Part shown: in pieces, positions 1 to 5,331 of the stretch
How the letters are laid out: each line of letters opens with the position of its first letter
Position numbering within the stretch: position 1 is the stretch's first letter
From: an uncultured Magnetococcales bacterium
Lineage (GTDB): Bacteria; Pseudomonadota; Magnetococcia; Magnetococcales; Magnetaquicoccaceae
NCBI GenBank assembly: GCA_903913345.1
Contig: CAIWLA010000384.1
Coordinates: forward strand, 1-9,610
DNA: 9,610 nucleotides
Direction: 5' to 3'
Translations under genes and position numbers: made by a program
Notes under the pieces: generated by a model
Databases searched by the model: none
The model's input: the letters and a program-made list of their open reading frames with translations, nothing else
Told to the model about the DNA's origin: nothing

Positions 1-503
1 ATAATATAATATTTTTCAACTTTTCGTGCGGCAACAAAAAAACCGTCTGCCAGCCTACCCAGAACCTTGAACAGGGCAACGAGCACACTCGGCATTTGGG
101 TATCGTTCAAATGCCAAATGACCGGCACATGGGCAAGCCTGCCAGCAATAGGCCCCTTGATCTGCCAAGCCCCTCCACTCACATGCAGTAAATCGTACTG
201 CCCCCGCTTCAACGCACGCCAAAGATGGAAGAGATCGAAGGCAAAAGTCAAGACATAGACCAGCAGCGTATACCACCCGCGACCCAATCGGTGCAGCGAC
301 AATGCTCTCCAAGTGACCCCGGCCTCTTGCAAATTTTCGCAAAAACGCTCGGAGTCGCGTTTTGGCAGCAGAACTGTCGTCTCGACTCCATACGACTTTA
401 ACGCACCCGCCACTAAAGCAATGCGCTTTTGCGGTCCACCCCAACGCCCCTCTTCGATTAAATTGGCCACCCGCAGTGGGCGAGTATCACCGATCAGGCC
501 CAT
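1..503 (-). CDS. Glycosyltransferase family 4, N-terminal part (cut by left window edge)
   Basis: An open frame of 167 codons starts at the ATG at 503-501 and runs off the left edge without a stop. The product would transfer a sugar from a nucleotide donor to a lipid-linked acceptor at the cytoplasmic face of the inner membrane. The N-terminal Rossmann half of a GT-B enzyme is visible: a beta strand (RVANLIEEG, residues 11-19), the glycine loop RWGGPQKR (20-27) typical of GT4, a hydrophobic stretch at about 77-95 that could touch the membrane, the strand DLLHVSGGAW (104-113), and VIWHLNDTQMP (128-138), where GT4 proteins carry a conserved H-x-x-D. The C-terminal donor-binding domain lies outside the window. 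The start overlaps the end of the UDP-sulfoquinovose synthase gene by 10 bp, so the two are probably translationally coupled. Acceptor and donor sugar are unknown; transfer of sulfoquinovose is only a guess from adjacency. Confidence 0.85.
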   Translation of the reverse strand, partial: MGLIGDTRPLRVANLIEEGRWGGPQKRIALVAGALKSYGVETTVLLPKRDSERFCENLQEAGVTWRALSLHRLGRGWYTLLVYVLTFAFDLFHLWRALKRGQYDLLHVSGGAWQIKGPIAGRLAHVPVIWHLNDTQMPSVLVALFKVLGRLADGFFVAARKVEKYYI

Positions 504-1642
504 TTCGTTCCACGAAATATCTTATGAGTTGCAATCGCGTCACGATACTTGAGTACTGTTTCCATCATCTGCACCAGCACCTCTTCGGTCAGGAAATTGG
601 GTTCCAGTCCGAGTTCAAGCAGACCCGTATGTTTAGGGTTGTAGTAGTGTTCTTCCAACTCCTTTCGGGGATTTTCAATGCTCTTGATTTGTACCTTCAG
701 CCCCAAAACCTTCCCGGCGGACTGAACCCGGCTCGATAACTCATTCACACTAAATATTTCTGTGAATTGATTAAATATCCGCAACTCGCCTTTGTCAGCG
801 GGATTCTCCAGTGCCAGACGTACACAGTTCAGCGTGTCTTTAATGTGGAGATAACCCCGGGTCTGACCGCCCTTGCCGTAGACTGTCAACGGGTAATTGG
901 CAACCGCTTGGACAATAAATCGATTCAACACCGTCCCAAACAATTCGTCATAGCTGAAGAATGGTTGCAAGTTTTGATTCCGTCCGGATTCCTCGGTGAC
1001 AGTGCCATATACTGGCCCCTGCATCAGATCGGTTACCTTCAAACCCCATGTCCGCACGTAATACCAAAGCAAATCGGTATCCATGATCTTGGTGGTGTGG
1101 TAGAGGCTGCCCGCCTGTCGAGGATATAGAAATTTGTGCTTGCGACCATTGTGCTGAACATCGAGCCAGCCTTCTTCAATATCAATATTGGGAGTACCGT
1201 ACTCTCCCATCGTGCCCAATTTCACAATATGAGCATCTGGACAGATTTCGCGCACAGCAAAAATCACATTCGAGGTGACAGCCAGGTTATTACTGATCGT
1301 CAATGTGGCGGCCTCGCGTCGCAGCACGGAATAGGGTGCAGAGGGCTGCTCGGCATAATGTACAATGCCCGTGGGCTGAAATTCTCGAAACACTCTGGAA
1401 ATAAAATCCCACTGACCCAAGTCCCCTATAAAACAGGTAATCTCTTTGCCAGAGTCTTCTTTCCAGGATCGAATCCGTTCATGCAGGTTTGGGACCGGGT
1501 ACAGTGGCTCGACATCCTCTTCTCGCATCAAAACGCGCCGCAAATAATTATCGACGACAGCGACCTCATGTCCTTTTGCGGAAAGATGCATGGCTGTTGG
1601 CCAACCAAGATACCCGTCACCACCGAGAATAAGAATACGCAT
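494..1642 (-). CDS. UDP-sulfoquinovose synthase (SQD1/SqdB family, extended SDR)
   Basis: This 382-residue cytoplasmic enzyme should convert UDP-glucose and sulfite to UDP-6-sulfo-6-deoxyglucose using bound NAD. Visible are the Rossmann motif GGDGYLGW (7-14), the family hallmark KLGTMGEYGTP (141-151) with catalytic Thr144, Tyr181 and Lys185 in YHTTK, and GKGGQTRGYL (256-265). FNQFTE (290-295) and NPRKELEEHYYN (324-335) are, as I recall the family, specific to SQD1-like proteins and not to GalE. The catalytic residues fall within one position of plant SQD1 numbering. Plant SQD1 reads EQRSAPYS near residue 100, as I remember it; here it is EQPSAPYS. An AGGGA Shine-Dalgarno lies 8 bases before the ATG. 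In photosynthetic organisms the family feeds sulfolipid synthesis, but no sqdX, sqdC or sqdD is visible here and the neighbours are glycan genes, so a sulfoquinovose-containing surface glycan is more likely. Family call is firm; the exact product is inferred. Confidence 0.9.
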   Translation of the reverse strand: MRILILGGDGYLGWPTAMHLSAKGHEVAVVDNYLRRVLMREEDVEPLYPVPNLHERIRSWKEDSGKEITCFIGDLGQWDFISRVFREFQPTGIVHYAEQPSAPYSVLRREAATLTISNNLAVTSNVIFAVREICPDAHIVKLGTMGEYGTPNIDIEEGWLDVQHNGRKHKFLYPRQAGSLYHTTKIMDTDLLWYYVRTWGLKVTDLMQGPVYGTVTEESGRNQNLQPFFSYDELFGTVLNRFIVQAVANYPLTVYGKGGQTRGYLHIKDTLNCVRLALENPADKGELRIFNQFTEIFSVNELSSRVQSAGKVLGLKVQIKSIENPRKELEEHYYNPKHTGLLELGLEPNFLTEEVLVQMMETVLKYRDAIATHKIFRGTKWA

Positions 1643-1809
1643 GGTAAATTTCCCTGATTGAAAGTCGATTTAGCGCGTGATGCTCTTGGGGAAACAAAAC
1701 AAAAAATGATTTTTAGCGCGCCAAAAACGGCCAAACACTAAATGTATTAATTGATGGAATCGTCCATTCATGACATGGCGACCAAAAACTCAAACCGAGA
1801 CAGTCGTTA
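1643..1809. other. Intergenic gap before the sulfoquinovose synthase gene
   Basis: This 167-bp AT-rich gap separates the 4,6-dehydratase gene from the sulfoquinovose synthase gene, while many other junctions in the cluster overlap. It holds the AGGGA ribosome binding site of the downstream gene and two direct copies of TTTAGCGCG (1669-1677 and 1712-1720). I could not find a convincing -35/-10 pair on the minus strand. The gap is long enough for an internal promoter. Confidence 0.5.
1669..1720. repeat. Pair of 9-bp direct repeats, possible operator
   Basis: TTTAGCGCG occurs at 1669-1677 and again at 1712-1720, 43 bp apart start to start, which is about four helical turns. Both copies are preceded by GAT (GATTTAGCGCG and GATTTTTAGCGCG). 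They sit just upstream of the sulfoquinovose synthase gene on its 5' side. A regulator binding both copies on one DNA face is possible, but two short repeats in AT-rich DNA can also arise by chance. Confidence 0.25.
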
Positions 1810-2913
1810 TTATTTTTCTTCTTTATCCCCCGGCCAATATCGCCGACTGGTCTTCTCGATCGGGGCATTCAGCAAATTATAAGATTTTAACAATATTCTT
1901 ATCTCGTTCAAGCTGAGAGCAACTTCCTCGGCTGAAACGTAAGGATTGGTCACATTCTCATTGATCAGATCCGGGTAGTCGTAGTGAATGGAGTGGTAGA
2001 TGCCTCGGAAGGCGGGCAACACGCTGAAATAGTGGCGCAATTCAAGAGTGCGGCGGGTCTCCTCCGGGCTCATCAGTTCTTCATAAAGCTTTTCGCCCGG
2101 TTTGGTGCCAATTTCTTTGATAACAATCGATGCCGGATTGTATCCGTAAAGCGGTGCCAATTCGTCAATCATTATTCTGGCGAGATCTTCGATACGAACC
2201 ACCGGCATCTTGGTAATAAACACCTCGCCGCCACGTGCGAGACCTGCGGAGTCAATCACCAACCGAACCGACTCCTTGATGCTCATGACGAAGCGGGTCA
2301 TATCCCGATGTGTCAGCGTCACTGGCCCGCCATTGGCGATCTGGTTGTGGAAGATGGGAATGACAGAACCATTCGACCCCAATACATTGCCAAAACGAGT
2401 CGAGGCGAAAACAGGGCCTTTGTCGCGCTTGTTGCTGTTGGCCGCCGTCATCAGACGTTCCCCCATCAGCTTGGAGGTTCCCATCACATTGGTGGGATTC
2501 ACGGCTTTGTCAGAACTGGTGAAGATGACCTTTTCTACGGCGCACGCATGCGCCGCATCAATGACGTTTTGCACCCCATGAATATTGGTCAGAACGGCCT
2601 GTTCGGGGGAACGTTCGCACAGCACGACATGCTTCAGGGCAGCACAATGAAACACAACGTCCACGCCCGCCATTTTTCGGATGAGTTCGTTGCGATCGCG
2701 AATATCGACCACCGAGAAATGGGTACGGTCATCATTCAAATATTTTTGATCGAGAAAAAAAAGCTGGCTTTCGTTGTTGTCCATTCCAATGACCTCTCGC
2801 GGCGCATAATCGGGCTGCGTGAGGAGTTGATGCAACAACTCGGCACCGACAGTACCACACACGCCTGTCACCAGAATCGACTTCCCTGCAAAGCACGCCA
2901 TCATGTCAAGCAT
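1810..2913 (-). CDS. UDP-N-acetylhexosamine 4,6-dehydratase (CapD/WbpM type, soluble short form)
   Basis: The 367-residue cytoplasmic SDR probably dehydrates UDP-GlcNAc (or a relative) to a UDP-4-keto-6-deoxy-HexNAc, the precursor of sugars such as FucNAc and QuiNAc. Seen: the NAD-binding loop TGVCGTVG (16-23), SSDKAVNPTN (133-142) followed by MGTSK with Met144 and Lys148, STRFGNVLGSNGSVIP (171-186), DMTRF (204-208) and GTKPGEKLYEEL (269-280), the usual polysaccharide_synt_2 order. A Met replaces the SDR tyrosine, as in the S-M-K triad known from WbpM-like enzymes. The four-helix membrane domain of long WbpM proteins is absent. The C-terminal 60 or so residues form an extension beyond the core. 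The ATG at 2913 overlaps the epimerase stop by 8 bp; Met4 and Met5 are alternative starts, and no strong Shine-Dalgarno decides between them. Retaining versus inverting chemistry cannot be told from sequence alone. Confidence 0.85.
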   Translation of the reverse strand: MLDMMACFAGKSILVTGVCGTVGAELLHQLLTQPDYAPREVIGMDNNESQLFFLDQKYLNDDRTHFSVVDIRDRNELIRKMAGVDVVFHCAALKHVVLCERSPEQAVLTNIHGVQNVIDAAHACAVEKVIFTSSDKAVNPTNVMGTSKLMGERLMTAANSNKRDKGPVFASTRFGNVLGSNGSVIPIFHNQIANGGPVTLTHRDMTRFVMSIKESVRLVIDSAGLARGGEVFITKMPVVRIEDLARIMIDELAPLYGYNPASIVIKEIGTKPGEKLYEELMSPEETRRTLELRHYFSVLPAFRGIYHSIHYDYPDLINENVTNPYVSAEEVALSLNEIRILLKSYNLLNAPIEKTSRRYWPGDKEEK

Positions 2914-3904
2914 CTCTATTGTTCAAAAAATAGTCCACTGTTCTCTTCAATCCTTGCTGTAAATTTGTTTCGGCGATCCAGCCAAGCCTCTGGCGGGCCT
3001 TTGTGGTGTCGGAATAATTTCGTTTGACATCGCCCAGTCTTTGCGAGGCATTGATCAAAGGCACTCGCGCAACGCCGGCCTCCTCCAAAACCGCAAGCAG
3101 GAGTTCAGCCATTTCTCTGACCGTCGTCTCCCGGTTGGTGGCGATCTGAAAGGCTTCCCCACCGATATCGGGCAGCAATACCGCGTTCATCAGCGCACGG
3201 ATCAAATCGTCGATGAAGATAAAGTCCCGGGTTTGTGTGCCATCACCAAACATTTCCAGCGTTTCTCCCCGGAGGGCCTGGCGTATAAATTTGGCCACCA
3301 CGCTGTTTTTATGCCCGGATCCCGGCCCGTAGACATTACCGAAACGCAACATGACCGTATCGATCCCAAAGGTGCGCTTATAGGCCGAGCAATAGCCTTC
3401 GCCTGCCAGCTTGCTGGCTCCGTAGGGCGAAACCGGATGCGGCGGCAATTCCTCATGAATCGGTGGATCCACCTCACCCGCTGGCGCACCACTGGAGGCG
3501 AAGATAAAGCGTGGAATCTTGTTCATCCGCGCCGATTCGAGATAGTTGAAGGTTCCGACCACGTTGGCCAGCATATCGGCCCGTGGGTCTTCGACCGAAG
3601 GGCCGACACCCGTATTGGCGGCCAAGTGGACGACAACATCCATACCCTCGCCAGCCTGGAGTGCCAGATCAGGATTGAGAATATCCGCGACAATCAGTTG
3701 GACCCGATTGACGGTTGGCGCAGCAAAACCGTTCTCGGTAAAGCTGTCGACCTGCTCGAACGCGCACACTCGTCCGAGGTCATCTGGCGTCCCGACCGTC
3801 AGATTGTCGATGATACGTACTGCATATCCTTTGTGCTCGACGAGTTTTTGCACGAGTCTGGTTCCGATAAAACCGCACCCCCCAGTGATAAGCCAGTATT
3901 TCAT
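2906..3904 (-). CDS. NAD-dependent epimerase/dehydratase, GalE-like
   Basis: A 332-residue extended SDR acting on a nucleotide sugar in the cytoplasm, most likely a UDP-hexose or UDP-HexNAc 4-epimerase. Motifs: ITGGCGFIG (6-14) for NAD, Asp33 at the end of the second strand, HLAANTGVGPS (93-103), FASSGAPAG (135-143) with the catalytic Ser, SPYGASKLAGE (159-169) with Tyr161 and Lys165, RFGNVYGPG (187-195) and GDGTQTRDFIFIDD near 235-248. Length is normal for the family. UDP-glucuronate decarboxylases and 4-keto reductases share this scaffold, so the reaction is not fixed. The next gene encodes a 4,6-dehydratase and overlaps by 8 bp, which suggests one pathway: this enzyme may epimerise the substrate or work on the keto product. 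The ATG has only a weak ribosome binding site; the gene follows a 389-bp hairpin-rich spacer, where a promoter would have to lie if it is not read through. Confidence 0.8.
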   Translation of the reverse strand: MKYWLITGGCGFIGTRLVQKLVEHKGYAVRIIDNLTVGTPDDLGRVCAFEQVDSFTENGFAAPTVNRVQLIVADILNPDLALQAGEGMDVVVHLAANTGVGPSVEDPRADMLANVVGTFNYLESARMNKIPRFIFASSGAPAGEVDPPIHEELPPHPVSPYGASKLAGEGYCSAYKRTFGIDTVMLRFGNVYGPGSGHKNSVVAKFIRQALRGETLEMFGDGTQTRDFIFIDDLIRALMNAVLLPDIGGEAFQIATNRETTVREMAELLLAVLEEAGVARVPLINASQRLGDVKRNYSDTTKARQRLGWIAETNLQQGLKRTVDYFLNNRDA

Positions 3905-4140
3905 TTACAAGTAACCGTTCACCAAAGAAAATGTTCAGGCCGCTTTTTCAACGGCCATGCGTGGCACCAAGAGCAGTGATGGTACCAGAGTGTCCTGGTT
4001 CCGTGTGGATCCAACAAACGGAAACACGCACCAAGTAGTCCAGTGGTGTGCTCGTTTCGGTGGAAAACCGACAAACAGCCCAGTAGGATTACTCCCACAA
4101 GCCCTCCTTAGAGAGAGCTATAGTACCCTTCAGGCAACAT

Positions 4141-4166
4141 AAAAACAGCCAGACCTTGGGGGTCTG
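4141..4166 (-). terminator. Possible rho-independent terminator after the FkbM-like gene
   Basis: Read on the minus strand, CAGACC, a five-base loop CCCAA, and GGTCTG form a 6-bp GC-rich stem, followed by GCTG and then five T residues. It lies about 130 bp beyond the stop of the FkbM-like gene and before the epimerase gene. The stem is short and a GGGG/CCCC pairing competes with it. If it works, the epimerase gene needs its own promoter between 4140 and 3905. Confidence 0.4.
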
Positions 4167-4252
4167 CCCCACCACCCCGCTGGGAACCGTGACAGTCCCC
4201 CGGCTCCTGCAGTCGCAAATAATTTTCTGCTCATTCTAATTTCTCAATGCCG

Positions 4253-4283
4253 AATAGCAACCCAAACGGTTTAGCGTGCTATT
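4253..4283. repeat. Inverted repeat just past the stop of the FkbM-like gene
   Basis: AATAGCA (4253-4259) and TGCTATT (4277-4283) are a perfect 7-bp inverted repeat with a 17-base loop. It begins 10 bp downstream of the minus-strand stop at 4294. No T-run follows on the minus strand, so it is not a standard terminator; it may shield the transcript 3' end or be a trace of an insertion boundary. Confidence 0.35.
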
Positions 4284-4293
4284 AAATTTTCCC

Positions 4294-5154
4294 CTAACTC
4301 TCTTCATTATTCGACAAAAGACACTCAATAGTCCTTGGTGAAGGTTTATGTGCATATCTCTTGTATTGTTGGTAAAATCGAGGAGCGCAGAAAAGCTGGC
4401 TAATTTCTTTCGGTACATCACTAAATTTATCCATAAACTCCGTTCTTACAAAAAAAGCATTAACTCCAGTTTGAGCATTACAGCAGACAAGAGAGTATCC
4501 ATATCGGTTAAAAATTTCACAAAAGGAGGCAAGAGATGCGCCATAGTAATCATCCCCAGCCCAAACATGGGCAGGGTTATATGTAATTTTGAACCTAATG
4601 GGAGGAATGAATTTACCATTATATTCAACAATAAATACCTTTGGAGAAAAACCATTTTCCAAAAGAGCTTCAACAAAATATATATCGTTACCATCAAGAT
4701 CAAGTGATATCAAATCGAGTGAATTACAATCGAGTCGACGCAGTGAACTCTTTGCCAAATCTACAATATTCTCAAGATCAACCCACTGCTTATTAAAATG
4801 AAACTTTTTTAAATTATCCTTACATTGAAAGAAAAGCGGTTGCCCTCCAATCCAAAATCCCTTCCATCCACATGCAATGAGCGCAAGAGTGTTATTTTGG
4901 GAACCGTCTCCCACTCCGAATTCTCCGAACGTGCCATTTTTAATTTCTAACCTTTTTAATATTTCAAATGTAATACCATCCTCATCTGCCTGAGAGAAAA
5001 CACTCGCACCTGCCTTGTTCAGTGGGTTCTGCGACTGCATAATTTGTTGGTACCAACTATCATGAAGAGTGCGATCATGTATTCTATTTAACGTTTCAAT
5101 GATTGAATAAATCGATTTTACCCGGTTAAGAAATTTATTTAAAAATTGGCTCAT
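4294..5154 (-). CDS. FkbM-like SAM-methyltransferase-fold protein of a glycan cluster
   Basis: I chose the ATG at 5154 (286 residues). An in-frame ATG at 5181 exists, but a strong AAGGAGG (5163-5169) lies 8 bases before the 5154 codon, inside the longer frame. Seen: FSQADEDGITFEI (53-65), a glycine-rich motif I GEFGVGDGSQNN (77-88), GWKGFWIGG (96-104), LDLISLDLDGND (146-157), a strand VFIVEYN (173-179), and GASLASFCEI (205-214). This order matches uncharacterised FkbM-related proteins I recall from LPS and capsule clusters; FkbM proteins are O-methyltransferases using SAM. The acidic residue that usually follows strand 2 to hold the SAM ribose is not obvious (IGG here), so activity is uncertain. 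The gene is AT-rich (two sampled 60-base lines give about 37-38 percent GC) while its neighbours are richer, and it is flanked by two structured spacers. Recent acquisition is likely. Confidence 0.65.
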   Translation of the reverse strand: MSQFLNKFLNRVKSIYSIIETLNRIHDRTLHDSWYQQIMQSQNPLNKAGASVFSQADEDGITFEILKRLEIKNGTFGEFGVGDGSQNNTLALIACGWKGFWIGGQPLFFQCKDNLKKFHFNKQWVDLENIVDLAKSSLRRLDCNSLDLISLDLDGNDIYFVEALLENGFSPKVFIVEYNGKFIPPIRFKITYNPAHVWAGDDYYGASLASFCEIFNRYGYSLVCCNAQTGVNAFFVRTEFMDKFSDVPKEISQLFCAPRFYQQYKRYAHKPSPRTIECLLSNNEES

Positions 5155-5160
5155 GAAAAA

Positions 5161-5169
5161 TTCCTCCTT
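5161..5169 (-). promoter_or_regulatory. Ribosome binding site that fixes the FkbM-like start
   Basis: On the minus strand the sequence reads AAGGAGGAA, 8 bases from AGGAGG to the ATG at 5154-5152. It is the strongest Shine-Dalgarno match in the window. It lies inside the longer frame that would start at 5181, so the shorter protein is preferred. Confidence 0.8.
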
Positions 5170-5191
5170 ATGGTTGTTCATTGTTTCTCTT

Positions 5192-5299
5192 TCAAGTGGA
5201 ACTTAATGCCCTTCGGGCGAAGTTACAGACGGTCTTCGCGGATAAGACAATATCTGGAACGAAACACATCTTTATGGCCTTGGTCATCGTTTTGGCCAT
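5192..5299 (-). CDS. Possible 35-residue small ORF with its start buried in a hairpin
   Basis: An ATG at 5299-5297 is preceded at 5 bases by GGAGGG (5305-5310) and opens a frame of 35 residues ending at TGA 5194-5192. The peptide begins MAKTMTKAIKMCFVPD, is basic, and has two cysteines; I do not recognise it. The start codon lies within the stem TGGTCAT/ATGACCA. It could be a leader peptide or a chance ORF. The good ribosome binding site is the only positive evidence for translation. Confidence 0.2.
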   Translation of the reverse strand: MAKTMTKAIKMCFVPDIVLSAKTVCNFARRALSST

Positions 5300-5316
5300 G
5301 ACCACCCTCCGTCTGT
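5225..5316. repeat. Nested inverted repeats with alternative hairpins
   Basis: A perfect outer repeat, ACAGACGG (5225-5232) and CCGTCTGT (5309-5316), encloses two inner repeats that cannot form together: TGGTCAT/ATGACCA (5281-5287 with 5298-5304) and ATGGCC/GGCCAT (5274-5279 with 5294-5299). The region fills the gap between the methyltransferase stop at 5332 and the FkbM-like start at 5154. It would be transcribed as a folded leader or intercistronic RNA. Confidence 0.5.
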
Positions 5317-5331
5317 TTCCTGCACGTTGCC

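Larger units (their letters stand above)
3905..4293. other. 389-bp spacer without a convincing gene, rich in hairpins
   Basis: Neither strand carries an ORF that I can tie to a family. Several inverted repeats are visible: GGCCG/CGGCC (3938-3956), GGTACCAG/CTGGTTCC with one mismatch (3981-4002), GTTTCGGT/ACCG-ac-AAAC with a GGAAA loop (4054-4076), CAGACC/GGTCTG (4150-4166) and AATAGCA/TGCTATT (4253-4283). Base composition changes inside it, from mixed to C-rich (4166-4205) to AT-rich (4215-4293). This looks like decayed mobile DNA or a structured untranslated region. I do not recognise any insertion-sequence end or Rfam family in it. Confidence 0.5.

Noticed and set aside
55..444. 129-codon minus-strand frame with a TTG start
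   Set aside because: It is a shadow of the GT4 frame that starts at 503; the GT4 frame has clear family motifs and a stop-start overlap with the gene before it.
1984..3027. Long plus-strand open frame of 347 codons
   Set aside because: It lies antisense to the 4,6-dehydratase and epimerase genes, is rich in His, Arg and Gln, and shows no family motif. It is a mirror of codon bias on the other strand.
3041..3979. Plus-strand open frame of 312 codons
   Set aside because: Antisense to the GalE-like gene and without recognisable domains.
3957..4142. Plus-strand 61-codon ORF in the hairpin-rich spacer
   Set aside because: It starts with ATG and ends just before the CAGACC hairpin, so I considered a transposase tail. 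I could not match it to any family and it has no good ribosome binding site.
5155..5181. Nine-residue extension of the FkbM-like protein from the ATG at 5181
   Set aside because: The strong AAGGAGG lies inside this extension, at the right distance from the ATG at 5154.
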